64,000 bases of DNA from Eulemur rufifrons. Its lineage: Eukaryota > Chordata > Mammalia > Primates > Lemuridae. The stretch's first letter is position 1; every line of letters starts with the position of its first letter. The position numbers and the translations under genes are program-made. A model generated the notes under the pieces. That model was not told the origin of the DNA and searched no databases. It worked only from the letters and a program-made list of their open reading frames with translations. Below, in pieces: positions 1 through 12,025 of this stretch. Where the stretch lies: contig NC_091010.1 in NCBI RefSeq assembly GCF_041146395.1, positions 49,744,001 to 49,808,000 of the forward strand. The letters run 5' to 3'.

Positions 1-424
1 AGAGCTGATGGTTCCTGGGGTCCTCTGCAGTTTTTGAATCCCTTGAATCACCTTGGTTTCCAGTTCTCCCAAAGATCAGATATCCAGTCAGAACCCTAGA
101 AAGGAGGGGCTGGAAGGCTTGAAACAGAGGGACGTTTACCAGGAGGATCTTTGCTATGTCCCCAGATCCACCCAGAACCCTCGGGGTGGCCCTAGGCCCA
201 GCCCTGGGTCTCGCAGCTTCCATCGCTGTGTCTGACCTTTGGAAGACACTGCTCGGTCTTTCTGGGCCCTCAGACTCTACTAATTCCCTTCAGGAAGCTG
301 CTTTTCTGTCACCTCAGAACCAATGGCACTTGTCCTGGGAATTCTGATGGTTAAAAGCCACGAAGGGAAGTCCTGTGGGCTTTCACAGAGAACACCTCAT
401 TTTCTCAGACCCCCAGGGTATGAG
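1..424. other. Unique non-coding DNA, nothing recognised
   Basis: There are no repeat signatures and no open frame with homology. It probably lies inside the long first intron of the canonical NEURL1 transcript or upstream of the gene. Confidence 0.5.
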
Positions 425-650
425 AAAGACAATAGTAATAAGGCCCTTTAATGCAAAACACCAACACTTGCAAAGAACTTTCACAAACACCTTTTCAGGG
501 ACAGGCAATTGCTCTAGGTAGTTAGCAGAGCTAATCAAACCCATTTTACAGGTGAGGAGAACCAAGGCTTGTTTCAGGTTCCCAAAGCCAGTGAGAGGTG
601 AAGCTAGGCTGCAGATCTGTATTTTCTGACTTCGAATCCTGTCCCCTCTT
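425..650 (-). repeat. MIR SINE fossil
   Basis: A diverged reverse-complement MIR. The 'cccattttacaggtgagga' core and the tRNA-derived end 'ttctgacttcgaatcctg' are visible. Confidence 0.75.
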
Positions 651-724
651 TTGCTGGAGGGGAGAGGACCACTCTCTTGCATTCTAACTCTAACTCTTTT
701 AGAACTCCAGCTCTCACTTGGCTC

Positions 725-1089
725 AGGAAAATCAATTGGTTTGTTGTATTTTCTTGGAAATTTATATGACAATACATGTCAAGACCCTTTTAAAATATCA
801 ATTTGATGGCCTGGTAATTCTACCTGCAAGAATTAATCCTAAGGAAATGGAGATGCAGTCAAATACTTATAGCACTAGACTAGGGTGTTCATGGCAGTGT
901 TATTTACAGTAGGAAAACAACTTACATGCTAGTGATCATAGTATATACTCTCAATGGAGTACTATCCAGTCATTAAAATTATATTTTTGAAGAATATTTA
1001 ATGACTTGGGAAAATGCGTATGGCATAATGACAGAATACAACATCGTAAAGACTGTATGATGCCAATTTTGTTTAAAACAATTATATGA
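725..1089 (+). repeat. Old L1 (L1M/L1ME type) 3' end, interrupted by an Alu
   Basis: It contains typical L1M 3' segments such as 'tggtaattctacctgcaag', 'gttcatggcagtgttattta' and 'gaatatttaatgacttggga'. The element resumes after the Alu at 1480. Confidence 0.75.
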
Positions 1090-1479
1090 GGCCAGGCGAG
1101 GTGGCTCATGCCTGTAATCCCAGCACTTTGAAAGGCCAAGACAGGAGGGTCACCCAAGGCCAGGAGTTCAAAACCAGCCTAGGCAACATAGAGAGACCCA
1201 ATTGCTAAAAAAAAAAAATTAAAAAGAAAATAGCCAGGCACGGTGGTGCACACCTGTAGTCCTGGCTACTTGGGAGGTTGAGACAGAAGGATCGATTTAG
1301 CCTAGGAGTTCGAGGCTGCCGTGGGCTATAATTGCGCCACTGTACTCCAGCCTGCACTCGAGCCTGGGTGACAGAGCAAGACTCTGACTCCAAAAAAAAA
1401 AAAAAAAAAATCCAAACAAACAACAACAAAACACCCAACACCAACCAAAAAAAAAAAAAAACAACAAACAAACAAAAAA
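1090..1479 (+). repeat. Alu, full-length, old (J-like)
   Basis: A dimeric Alu with left arm 'ggtggctcatgcctgtaatc', middle A-rich linker, right arm and long impure A tail (1392-1479). It is inserted in the L1M fossil. Long minus-strand open frames over it come only from the poly-A tail. Confidence 0.93.
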
Positions 1480-1615
1480 GGTAGTAAGGAAAGTTTCCAA
1501 AAGGTTAACAATGGGTTCCTGTGGGCAATGGGAGCATATGAAAATTTTTTTCTTTTTTTGTTTTGTTCTCTTCTAAATTTTTACAATAAGCAAGTATTAT
1601 TTTTATAATCAGACA
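1480..1615 (+). repeat. Continuation of the L1M fossil
   Basis: 'aaatttttacaataagcaag' and 'attatttttataatcagaca' are the usual end of an L1M 3' UTR. It continues the element at 725-1089. Confidence 0.7.
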
Positions 1616-2868
1616 TAAGCTATCAGTGTTAGCATGTATAAAGACTGTTTCTGAGCATTGGAAACTGATTCCTGATGATGGAGGAACCCATGAACATCAT
1701 GAGTTTAACCTCCCTCATGAGGGAGAAGAATGAAGGAAAAGGACAGTGCTTTGCCCAAAGTAAAGTGGCAAAACTTGGCTTGGGCCTTCAGGGCCTTCAG
1801 GGGCTGGGCTTAGCTGGGGGCCAGTGAGTTGACTTAGTGTGTTTTAGTACTCACAGACTGCCCCCTTGAGAAGGCTCTACTCCATCCTGGACTCTAGGGA
1901 AACCCAGAGGAGACTCCAGTAATTGTACTTTTTTAAATCTAAAGTTTGGGACTGTGTGGCTAGGGTCTTTGGCAGGAGGCAGGAGGGGTCCCCATCCACA
2001 CACCTACTGGAGGTGGCCATGGGAATTTTGATTCTGCCCCTTCCAAACCTGAAATGAAGGATAGAGTGTGTCCAAGAAGGCTACCTACCTACTGGTGCCC
2101 TCTGTCCTTCATCCATGGTCCACGGATCTTCCTCAGCCTGGCTTCTAGGGACCTGCTCCCATTTGCCTACTCTAATAGAACCGTCACCTTTATTCTGCAG
2201 TTGTTTGATGTTCACTCCACATTCCCTCCTATGAGCATTGACCTAGGTGTCTTCTCTGATATTTCAGTGGCCATCCAGATTCCATTCTCATTTATTGGTG
2301 TTGACCCTGGTGGGCTGTGATTCTTCCCACCCGCCCAGTTCTGCGGGGATTTCTCTGTACTCACCTGGAATTCACCTCTCATTCTGATCAATGCCCATCC
2401 AGAAATTTGCTGGGGGTGGAGATGGAGCAATTGTCTCAACCTTTTTTCTCTCCTATAATTGACACCTCTTGATTCCTCACCATTTTAATTAAAACAACTG
2501 GAAGGGATTTTGTGTACAAGGCACTCTGGGACTGATTGGTGATCAAAGATTTGTCTGGCTGTCAGGCTGAATGAGATGGGACTGGACCACCACCTCTTGG
2601 GTGGTAGACTTTGGTCTTCTTCCTGGAGACACACTGACCGCACTCCACTGCTGGTGATTCCCACCAGCTTCTGGAGAGCGTTGGTCTAGGAGTGTCCAGG
2701 GGAGAGGTTATAGCTCTGGGCTTAGGGCCAATAGGAATAGGCAGTGCCCAAGGGGCTCCTGGGTGCCTGGCTCAGGAGTGAGGGCTTTTGACATCACTGG
2801 GCTTTCACAGGCTGGAGATCTATTCAAAAAGCAAGGCTGAGAGAGAGAATGGAATCAAATACTTGCTT
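1616..2868. other. Unique non-coding stretch
   Basis: No gene or clear repeat was recognised. It contains a perfect 16-bp palindrome at 1710-1725 (reported in findings). Confidence 0.5.
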
Positions 2869-2878
2869 GGTTAGACTG

Positions 2879-3178
2879 GTTTTTGTTTTTTGTTTTTGAG
2901 ACAGAGCCTCACTCTGTTGCCCAGGCTAGAGTGCCATGACATCAGCTTAGCTCACAGCAAGCTCAAACTCCTGGGCTCAAGCCATCCTCTTGCCTCAGCC
3001 TCCCAAGTAGCTGGGACTATAGGCGCATGCCACCATGCTCAGCTAATTTTTTCTATTTTTAGTAGGGACAGGGTCTTGCTCTTGCTCAGGCTGGTCTCGA
3101 ACTTCTGACCTCAAGCAATCCTCCCGCCTTGGCCTCCCAGAGTGCTAGGATTACAGGCGTGAGCCACTGTGCCTGGCA
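2879..3178 (-). repeat. Alu, strepsirrhine type, with target-site duplication
   Basis: A reverse-complement Alu, flanked by the 10-bp direct repeat GGTTAGACTG at 2869-2878 and 3179-3188. The right arm has 'cttgctcaggctggtctcga' and the left arm 'cccagagtgctaggattaca', variants I associate with lemur/galago Alus. Confidence 0.95.
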
Positions 3179-3188
3179 GGTTAGACTG

Positions 3189-3514
3189 TTGAAACCCCAG
3201 ATGTGTGGGCAGAGATCAGAGAAGGGGCATCAGGGAAGGATTTGAGCCGGACATGGAGGGAACAAGCAAAGGCTTGGAGGGGATCAGGTGCGTGTAGGTG
3301 TATCTGCAGTGAGGGGCAGAGTGACTAGGGCAGTGGGGTCATGCTTCATGGAGAAAGATACAGAGAATAAAGATTTTCCTCCTTTCCCAGCTCTTTCCCG
3401 GTGCCTGCCTGCTCAGAGCTAAGTGTTGAGGGACAGGCAACTAGGAAACCCGTTGGGAAGGCTTATTCAGCCTCAGTGCTCACCCACAGATGGGGATTGG
3501 ATGGGCCACTGCCC
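3189..3514. other. Unique non-coding stretch
   Basis: Nothing recognised apart from general purine-rich composition. Confidence 0.5.
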
Positions 3515-4075
3515 ATATTTTTTTATGATTGTGGTAGAATTTACTTAACCTAAAATTCACCATTTCAACCATTTTAAAGTGTATAATTCGGTGGCATTTA
3601 GCGTATTTACAATGTTGTGCAACCACCACCTTTATCTAATTCTGGAGTATTTCGCCACCCCAAAAGGAAACCCAATGCCCATAGAGCAGTCACTCCCATC
3701 ACCCCTCCCCCAAGTGCCTGGCAACCACTAATCTACTCTCTGTGTCTATGGATTTGCCTATTCTGGACATTTCATGTAAATGAAATAATATATGTCCTTT
3801 GTGTCTGTCTTCTCTTACTTAGCATAATGTTTTCAAGGTTTGTCCATGTTGTAGCATGTATCTTCTTTTCTTTTTATGGTTGAATAATATTCCATTGTGT
3901 GAATATGCCAGATTTTATTTACACATTCATCAGTTGATGGATCTTGGGTTGTTTCTACCTTTTGGTTTTTATGAATAATGCTGCTATGAACATTTGTGTA
4001 TAAGTTTTTGTTTGAACATCTGTTTTCAACTCCTCTGGGTATATACCTAGGCGTAGACCTCCCATCTTTCAAAAG
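3515..4075 (-). repeat. L1M 3' end fossil
   Basis: The reverse complement of the L1 ORF2 tail plus 3' UTR. 'aatattccattgtgtgaata', 'gatggatcttgggttgtttc' and 'tgaataatgctgctatgaac' are hallmark L1 segments. The minus-strand frame at 3833-4072 encodes a recognisable but broken ORF2 C-terminus (IWHIHTMEYYSTIKR). Confidence 0.9.
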
Positions 4076-4737
4076 GTAGTGTTTCTTGAATCGGGCACTT
4101 CACAAAGCCACTGGTTGTGATAGTCGCAGGGAGACTGTCCTCTTTTGGCTCTGGCTGGATGCGACACCCGCCAGACACCTGTTGTGTCCAGTCTTTTTTC
4201 TATGATGGCTGAGGCTCCTGCGGGGCTGATGTGGAGATGCTAAGGTTGGCTAAGGACCTTGATTCTTAAGGTGGGCCAGAGTGAGCCGTGGGAACTTGTC
4301 TGCAGACATTGAGCTTTTCCACTGCTCTCTGGGGGTGGGGGTAGAGGATGGGTCCTCCTTGGACGAGGTCCTAGCCACTTTTCTGATTTCACATTCTGCC
4401 AGAGTGATCCTCCTATGGTACTAATTTCATCATGCCCCTTCCCCTTATGGACTTCCATGATTGGATATTCAAGGTCTCTATTCTTTGGCCCACCCACAGA
4501 TCTTCCCGTAGTCTGGGCTCCTTCCTTGGTTGTCACGACGCTTGTAGATTAGGTGAGCTCGTCCAGCTGTCTGCCCCCAGGAAAGCAGCAGACAGACCTG
4601 AGGGTGCCTAGTGGCTTCCTCAGCACCCTGAGACTTCAGACAGGCTGGCTGAGTCAGCCCTCTCTTGAACCCCGAGCACCCATCTTGCAAGCCTTGGTTT
4701 TCAGTTCAGTTTTACCTGGGAACCCTGTTGTGTTAAT
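4076..4737. other. Unique non-coding stretch
   Basis: Moderately GC-rich. No gene or repeat was recognised. Confidence 0.5.
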
Positions 4738-4998
4738 GATCATAATAATATTTATAGTAGCTACCATGTGTTGGGTGGTTACTGTGTGCCAAGTACTTAT
4801 ATGTGGATTATTTCCATTAATAGCTTCTGGATAACCAAGTGAGGGAGGTAGTGTTGTCAAAGTTTTATAGATGGGGAAAAATGAGGCCCAGAGAGGTTAA
4901 GTAACTTATTGCAGACCATGCAGTTAGAAACTGATGGAGCTGGGATTCAAACCCAGGGCTCTCCGAGTTTAGAATTCATTGTTGTGACTACTATATTA
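4738..4998 (-). repeat. MIR SINE, near full length
   Basis: A well-preserved reverse-complement MIR: 'taataatatttatagtagct', 'agagaggttaagtaactta' and 'gctgggattcaaacccaggg' are in consensus order. Confidence 0.9.
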
Positions 4999-5281
4999 TC
5001 CTCCTCTGCAGAATTCAGCCTTGGGTGGCCTCCATCTTCCACTGTGGGAAAGAGACTGGGGAGCAATTTTCTAGTCTCTGGACAGAGCCCCCGAGGTGAG
5101 AAAGGGCACATCATAGGGTCTTGTTGCTTCCTCACTTGGTTAACCAGAGGACCAAGAGGGCTGGGCTAGTGTGGAATTCCCAGCCCTTGGCCCCTTACAC
5201 CTCCCTGCAGGGTTTTTAGCCATATAGACCCATCAGCTGGTCATCAGACACTTTGGAGGGAGCTTGCTGTTCCTTGGGGCC

Positions 5282-5450
5282 AGTATTTCTCAAACTGAGG
5301 TTTTTCTGTGCGCACAGTCAGCTGGATGTGTGTCTACAGTGCGGATTCTCAGCTCCCAGCTCAGACCCACTGACTCAGAATATATTGGGGATGGGGTCCC
5401 CAAACCTGTATGTTTAACAAGATCCTCACAATCTGAGAACTCTTGAGGCT
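5282..5450 (+). mobile_element. MER5A-type hAT-Charlie DNA transposon fossil
   Basis: It starts near 'agtatttctcaaactgaggt' and ends 'caatctgagaactcttgag', the expected imperfect inverted ends of a non-autonomous MER5-type element, with the internal 'cagacccactgactcagaat' motif. Confidence 0.75.
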
Positions 5451-5711
5451 GTGAGGCCTCAGAACAGCCCTGCCCGGCACTCTCGAGGAGGTGGGACGAG
5501 GCTCCTCAGAGGGGGACAGCCTGGAGCTGGCAGAGGTTCGGGGTGGAGCTACAAGGGTGTCTAAGTGAATGGCCTGGCAGCAAAGGCACAGAGTCAGAAA
5601 CCTCGGGGTTCGGGGACAGTGAGCATCCCTCTTGCCAGGGATGTGGGGCTCCAGTGGGGAGGTTAACAGGACAATCTTTGAAGGTAGGCCGGGGTCATGT
5701 CTTGGAGGGAC

Positions 5712-5867
5712 TCAGATGTCAGGACTGGGTGGATTAAACAACAAAAGTTTATTTTCTCTCGGTTCTGGAGGCTGGAAGTCTGAGCTCCAGTATGCTTGGA
5801 TCTCTTCCTGGCTTGCAGATGGCTCCTTCATGCTGTGTCCTCACATGGCCTCTCCTTGGTATGTGCA

Positions 5868-5907
<40 letters not shown>

Positions 5908-6065
5908 TCTTCCTCTTATTAAAAGGCCACTAATCCTATCAGGTCAGGGCCCCACCCCTATGACCTCATTTAATCTTAATTACCTCCTAAAAGCCCTATC
6001 TCCAAATATAGCCACATTGGGCGTTAGGACTTCAGCGTATGAATTTGGGGGGATAAAATTCAGTC
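5712..6065 (+). repeat. Dispersed mammalian repeat, family not assigned
   Basis: The stretch 'ctcggttctggaggctggaa', then 'tcctcacatggcctctcctt', then 'cctatctccaaatatagcca' is a familiar high-copy mammalian sequence. I cannot name its family with certainty. It is interrupted by a GA microsatellite. Confidence 0.6.
5872..5905 (+). repeat. (GA)n microsatellite
   Basis: An uninterrupted GA dinucleotide run of about 17 units. It lies within the dispersed repeat and accounts for the ERERER frames here. Confidence 0.98.
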
Positions 6066-6974
6066 GCTAGCAGATGGCATGTGCCCACTTCCCAGGTGTG
6101 CACATTGAAGCCCAGGCATTGGTTCTATAATCACAGAGCCTGAGATGGAGGCCAGATGGGCAAAAGTGATGACAGAAGGAGGAAAAGTGGGGAGAGGCAG
6201 GAGGGCGGGAGATGGGCACTGCCCAGGGCAGGCCTGGACTGCCTGTTTCCTGTCAGTCTGTGACAGTCTCAATCCTGGACCTGCACACCCAGGGGCTGGA
6301 GACTGAGGGGCTGCTTCTCACTGAGCCAGTTGCTTTGGCAACCCTGGGCAGGAGGCAAGTGGTCTCCTTGGTAACGCCTGGGAAACCGGCCTCAGGGTGG
6401 AGGGGAGTGAACTGGCCAGCGTCTGTCCATCAGTCCGGGTGGCACTGGCAGGGCCGGGCTACCGAGCCAGCAGGCCTGTGAGGAGGGTCAGCTCACGGAA
6501 TAGCCTGGGCTGCCTTTTGGCCACTCCCCAGCAAGCCAGAGCCCAGAGGCCCTATGGGACTGCCTGGCTGGACCAGAGGCTCTAACAGGCCAGCCCAGGA
6601 AGTTGGAGGAGATGGGAGGGGATGGGAGGGGGAGAATATGGCTTCTGGATGACAGATCCAGCTCCAGGGTTTATTGAAAAGATGCTTATCAGGGGTCATT
6701 GCCAAGATGGCTTCAGGAAATGAGCAGGTGTTGATGTCTGTGGGGGCTGGGGCACTGGGCACAGAGAAAAGAAGGGCTAAGGGGGGAGGAGGAGGGAATA
6801 GCCAGGAGTCCCCGGGAGGCAGGCGGGAGGCCCTGACGGTCTCTCTGCTCTAGCTACAGTTCTGACGGGGAGGCAGGGCTCAGAGCCGGGCTTGGGGACT
6901 GAAGTTCACCTGGGCCGAGAGTAGGGGTTCTTGGGATGCACTGATGGGGAGGGTGAGACATGGGTGGGAGAGCT
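6066..6974. other. Unique GC-rich non-coding stretch
   Basis: Purine-rich blocks such as 'gggaggggatgggaggggga' at about 6615-6635 are visible. No gene was recognised. Confidence 0.5.
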
Positions 6975-7125
6975 CATTCCACATTCAACACATTTAACAA
7001 ATGCTAAGCATCAGCCTCCAGCCAGGCGCTCCCCAGGCCTGAGGATATGGCGGTACACAAAATAGATGGGGCTGTCACCACGGGCTTACCCTCCAGTGGG
7101 AAAGCAGACGGGAACAAAAATGGCT
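6975..7125 (-). repeat. L2 LINE 3' fragment
   Basis: A reverse-complement L2 tail: 'cacatttaacaaatgctaag', then the degenerate 'gccaggcgctccccagg' and 'gtacacaaaatagatggggc'. Confidence 0.6.
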
Positions 7126-7149
7126 CCTGAGCAACATGAGTCTGGAGAT

Positions 7150-7385
7150 GACGATTGCTATTAATACTCACATTCTGTGTGCTAGAGCCTGTGCCGTGCC
7201 CTTTACACCTCTCGTCTCATTCCATCTTTACGATAACCATGTGGAGTGGGTGAGATTATTAGCCCATTTACAGATGGATAAACTGAGACTTAGAGGTTAA
7301 GTAACTTGCCCAAGATCCCATGGCTGGTATGAGGTGGAGCTGGGGGGATTCTAACCAAGATTTCTGACTTTGGAGCTACCATTCC
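7150..7385 (-). repeat. MIR SINE
   Basis: Reverse-complement MIR with 'tagcccatttacagatgga' and 'agaggttaagtaacttgccc'. Confidence 0.88.
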
Positions 7386-7387
7386 TT

Positions 7388-8110
7388 TTTTTTTTCTTTT
7401 TAAAAAATAATATTTTCAATTTTAGAACAGTATTAGATTTACAGAATTAGTGCAAAAATACTACAGAGATTTTCTATAGATCCCACACCCAGTTTCCCTA
7501 TTATTAACATCTTACATTAGGATGGAACATTTATGACGATTAACGAACCAAGATTGATACATTGTTATTAAATTAATGTCCATATTTTATTCAGATTTCT
7601 TCAGCTTTCCCTCATGTCACTTTTCTGTACGGGGATTCCCATTTAGAATGCCGCATTGTGTTTTTAATCACCACATTATGTATTTCGTTGTTATGTTTTC
7701 TTAGGCTCCTCTTAGTTGTTAACAGTTTCTCACACTTTCCTTGTTTCTGATGACCTTGACAGTTTTGAGGATTACTGGTTAGGTTTTTATAGACTGTCGC
7801 TCTATTGGGACTTGTCTGATGGCCTTCTCATGATTAGATCCTGGTTGCGGGTTTTGGAGAGAAAGATCATAGAGGTAAAGTGCCATTTTCATCACGTCAT
7901 CCATTGCACCTGCTGTCAACGTGACTCATCACTATTGATGTTGACCTTGAGTGCCTGGCTGAGTAGTGCTTGTCGCGTTTCTCCATTGTCAATTAAAGTT
8001 ACACTTTCCTCCCGTTGCATATTGCACTTTTTGGAAAGAAGTCACTATGGGCAGCCCACGCTTAAGGGGTGGGTAGTTATGCGGCTCCTCTTGGAGGCTG
8101 GAGGACCTAC
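7388..8110 (-). repeat. L1M 3' UTR fossil
   Basis: The long, familiar L1M 3' UTR in reverse: 'cacacccagtttccctatta', 'tcctcttagttgttaacagt', 'gatgaccttgacagttttga' and 'gaagtcactatgggcagccc'. The 142-aa plus-strand frame at 7716-8144 is within it and is not a gene. Confidence 0.85.
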
Positions 8111-8317
8111 TTCTTTTAACTGCTCTGCTCAGCTGTTTCTTTAATTACTTATGCAAACAGTTACATTTGGGAAAAGGCTGTGAAAGAGAAACTAAGGAAC
8201 TATAAAGGGGGAACTAGACCTGGTCTTGGGGGTCAGGGAAAGTTTCTCTAGGGAAGTGACCTGCAAATGAGTAGGCTTGGCTTTGTGTTCCCAGGGGGAC
8301 AGCTACTATTACATTGG

Positions 8318-8456
8318 GTGTGGAACTGTTCATTTGTCATCCTTGGCCCTGCCTGTTAAATGCTACTGGCCACCTTCGTTTATGACATTAAAAAATTAAC
8401 ACTCGTATAACTTTGAAAGCACCCTAGGGGGGCTGTACTACCCTCAGCTGAGAATT
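8318..8456 (-). mobile_element. MER20-type hAT-Charlie fossil
   Basis: The reverse complement of a MER20-like element. 'ccttggccctgcctgttaaa' and the end 'ccctcagctgagaa', matching the usual terminal inverted repeat, are visible though diverged. Confidence 0.6.
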
Positions 8457-9124
8457 TTGAGCTGGGTATGGAGGGCCACAGTGAAGGGTGTTCCTAGGGG
8501 AGGGACTGGCACAGCACCCAGTGCTTAGGACAGAGCTCAGGGTTGGCTCAGAGCCGCTGCTGAGGATGGAGGGGCTGAGTAATCCCGGCCCTCCTGGCCA
8601 GGGAACTTTCAGCAGAAAATCATTAAGAAGCTGCTTCCTTGCCTCTCAGAGGTGTCCCCCACCTCTCTCACTCCTGTCCACAGAAGTTAATCACTGGTCA
8701 CAAAGACTGTCTTTGTGGGGATGGGGCAGAAGGAGGAAAGAGGAGCCTTCTTGGGATGGGGGAGAGAGGGAGGGAAGTACATCTGCTGGCTTACCTAGGT
8801 GGCCTTCTTTGGCCCTGCTGCCCTAGAATGCTATCCTGGGTGCTCTGGAGGTTGAGGTGGGGACAAAAAAGGGGGGACGTTGCCAGGGGAGGGCGCTGTG
8901 GTAGGATGGTGGCAGTTCCACATGATTCCAGCTTTCACCCTCATCCTTCCCGCTTCGCTTCACTTGTCCCAGCCTCTGCCTGGCATCTGCTGAGAGGCTG
9001 ATGTTCTCCCGGACATGGCCCAGGCTAGAGTGTGGTAGGGGTGTCCAGGTGTTCCCTGAGAGGGAGAGGAGGAGATCCTTTGCTCCTATCAGAGTAGAGT
9101 GAAGCTGCAAGGATGTTCCGGCTG
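8457..9124. other. Unique non-coding stretch
   Basis: GC-rich with several overlapping open frames. None has a recognisable product. Confidence 0.5.
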
Positions 9125-9240
9125 ATTCATTTCTTGTGTTGGTGCCTTCTCTGAGCCAGGCATGGCGCTGGGTATGGAGAATTGAGAAGTGACTACTGGG
9201 CGTGGTCTCTGCCCTTGAGGTGCTCTTGGCCCAGGCTTGT
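9125..9240 (-). repeat. L2 3' fragment
   Basis: 'tctgagccaggcatggcgct' followed by 'gccttgaggtgctcttggc'-like sequence fits a reverse L2 tail. Confidence 0.55.
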
Positions 9241-9469
9241 CCAGTTCAGACATCAGCCCGTACTGGCAGAAGGGTCCTGGAGCCCTCCTCTTCCTTCTCC
9301 TCCTCCTCCATGTCTGCTTTCTTTTCTTTTTCTTGCCCTGATCTTCCCAGCAAATGTTTCTTTGAAGGTCTGGCAGGCCGTCAGGTGTGTGCTTGATGGC
9401 TGGTGGAAGTGCTGGTAGCCACTGATTCAAACATCAGAACTCAAATGTGTCATAGAGATTGTTTTGTCC

Positions 9470-9570
9470 CTATCTCCTTTAGAGTGCGGAAGTAACTTGC
9501 CCAAGGCCATATAGCTGGACTGGATCAGATGGTGACAAGATCTCAAGGCTCTGACCTTGCAGGGTGATGC
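9470..9570 (-). repeat. MIR fragment
   Basis: 'gaagtaacttgcccaaggcc' followed by a degenerate tRNA-derived end. Confidence 0.65.
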
Positions 9571-11240
9571 TCTTAGGAGCTGCTAGAAGCTGACTGCAGA
9601 GGGACACCTGAGGGGGACAGATGCTGGCCCCAAATGTGATGGGGATGCTGCCTGTGGATGCCTGCTTAGAGCTCGCTGTCCGAGGGCTTGATAACAGAAG
9701 AGGGACAAGATCACTTAGATGTCCTAGAAAGCTCCCGGGGCAAGAAAGGGGTAAGGGAAGGGCCAGGCAGGAGGTCACTGCAGTCTTCTAGGCAAGGAGA
9801 GAGGTGTGTCTTCTGCCAGGGTAGGCGATGAGCAGGAGGCAAGTAGATTGATTTGGGAGATACCTTGGAAGGTCGACTTGAAGATTTGGAGTGGAGGCCC
9901 GGCAGAGGGAGCTGCTGAGGAGCTGCGTGTGCTGTCTGAGTCCAGCCTTCTGCAGCCGTGGTCCCTGGGGCACCCAGGGCGCTTCATGGGGGTGTGCATG
10001 CTACTGCATGGGTGCTCCCTTGGGAGCTGTGTTCCTGCCAAGAGTGTGAGATTTTAGAGCCAGGAAGAGAGACAGGTGAGCAGGGCTGGGCTGGCCCTGA
10101 GCTGTTGGTTCTGTCCCTACCCCCCGGGACACCATGGATAATTAATGTCCCTCTGCCTGTAGCTCCCAGGAGGGCAGAGGCAGCACCGGCGGTGCGATGT
10201 GCACCTGGCTCCAGCTGGCCCTTGCACCAGGGACCTTCAGTCCTGACCCTGACCCTTTCTCAGGTAGCTCCCGGTCCCTGTGGATGCCAGTTCCCAGCCA
10301 GCAGGAAGGGTGGCCATAAATCAGCCGGGACAGGCCAGGGCCGCTCTGGCTTTCCCGGAGTGGAGATCAAAGCCTCAGACCCCCACCCTGTGGCTCAGCA
10401 CTTACTAAATTATAAAACTGTCAAGGGGAGGCGAGCTGGAGGGACTGGATGGATGGCCCTGTAGCAAAACAATGCGGAAAAGTGGGCTGGGGAATGAGGC
10501 AGCAGGTGGGAATGGGAGAGGGGAGAAACAGCCTGTTTGTCTCTGCTGCTGGGCTTGGGGACTTCTCACAGGGCCGGTCTGTGCATTTGAATAGCGCTTA
10601 AACAGTCCCCTCCAGCTCTCTCCTCCCATGACTAGGATTCATAGCTACTTTACAGAGGAGACAAGAGGCCCAGATTGTCATGGCCATTGTGAAAGTCATA
10701 TTTCAGGTTTTTCCTGGGCCTCCTAGTGGGGCCTCTTTGAATCAGTATTAGGGTAACACCCATTCCTGACCCTTGCCCTCAGGGTTCAGCCAGGAACACT
10801 TTCTGCCTCTGAGCAGACTGGCCTCTCCTCCAGCGTCCAGGAACCAAAGCAGACCTTGGGCTCAATAGAGTGCCCATCCCTGCCTGGGCCACAGACCTTA
10901 TCTCCCACCTGTGCTCAAGTCCCGTGCAGGACACCCCCTCTTTTCAGGGCTGAGAGAGCTTAGCCAGTGCCTGACAGGTGCAGAAGCGGTTGTCCCCACT
11001 GAGGCTGGGGCTGCAGATCTGTGCAGCTGCGGAGACCAGCCAGACTCCCAGACTCTGATGTGGAGCCAAGGAGATGGTTGGGCTGGGCCGTGAGTGACCT
11101 GAATGCCACTCACGTGGAGGTTTCTGCATCAGAGGGCAGCCCACCTGGAAACTAGGGTTTTGCTTGCATGAGGAAGTATTGTTTCCTTCACTGTAAAATG
11201 ATCTGTTTTAGGGAGCTTGGGTTTGTTTGTCTGATCCCCA
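9571..11240. other. Mostly unique non-coding stretch
   Basis: An old-repeat-like piece at about 9700-9860 ('aggaggtcactgcagtcttc') and GC-rich unique DNA follow. No supported gene. Confidence 0.5.
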
Positions 11241-11249
11241 GGTTGAGGT

Positions 11250-11660
11250 TGTTTTAAAGAAACAAAATAGAGTCATGCCTCACTTAATGATGGGGGAATG
11301 TTCTGAGAAATGCATTGTTAGGTGATTTCATTGTGGTGCAAACATCATAGAATGCGTTAAAACAAACCTAGGTGGCATAGCCTCCTACACACCCAGGCTA
11401 TCTGGTGTAGTCTATTGCTCCTAGGCTATAAACCTATACAGCATGTTACTGTAATGAATACTGCAGGCAATTGTAACACAATGGTCTTTGTGTATCTAAA
11501 CATACAAAAGGGAATGCGTTGGGCTACAATGTTATGATGGCTACGACTGTCACTAGGCAGTAGGAATTTTTTAGCTCTGTTATGATATTATGGGACCACT
11601 GTCTTATATGTGGTCTGTTGTTGACCAAAACATTGTTATGTAGTGCACTTCTACGTAAGA
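11250..11660 (+). mobile_element. Tigger-related (TcMar) non-autonomous DNA transposon fossil
   Basis: It begins 'agtcatgcctcacttaatga' and ends 'acattgttatgtagtgcact', imperfect inverted termini. The interior 'ccaggctatctggtgtagtc', 'gcaggcaattgtaacacaat' is a familiar mammalian MER-class element. The exact family name is uncertain. Confidence 0.7.
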
Positions 11661-11710
11661 AGAGCCGGGATTGGCTGTTGAGGAGATATCTCCCCAAGAT
11701 TTAGGACTTG

Positions 11711-12017
11711 GTTTTTTTTTTTTTTTTTTTTTTTTGAGGCAGAGTATCACTCTGTTGTCCTGAGTAGAGTGTCATGGCGTCAGCCTAGCGCACGGCAACC
11801 TCCAATTCCTGGGCTCAAGCGATCCTCCTGCCTCAGCCTCCTGAGTAGCTGGGACTACAGGCACATGCCATGGTACCTGGCTAATTTTTCTATTCTTAGT
11901 AGAGACGGGGTCTCTCTCTTGCTCAGGCTGGTTGCGAACTCCTGAGCTCCAGCGATCCTCCTGCCTCAGCCTCCCAGAGTGCTAGGATTACAGGCGTGAG
12001 CCACCATGCCCAGCTGC
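11711..12017 (-). repeat. Alu, strepsirrhine type, with target-site duplication
   Basis: A full-length reverse Alu flanked by AGGACTTG at 11703-11710 and 12018-12025. It has the 'ggcgtcagcctagcgcacgg' and 'ctcttgctcaggctggttgc' variants typical of lemur/galago Alus. Confidence 0.94.
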
Positions 12018-12025
12018 AGGACTTG

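Noticed and set aside
1205..1511. Minus-strand frames rich in Phe
   Set aside because: They are translations of an Alu poly-A tail and linker.
5632..6070. Frames with an ERERER run, proposed as charged coiled coil
   Set aside because: The run is a (GA)n microsatellite within a dispersed repeat.
7716..8144. 142-codon plus-strand frame
   Set aside because: It lies mostly inside an L1M 3' UTR fossil in reverse orientation.
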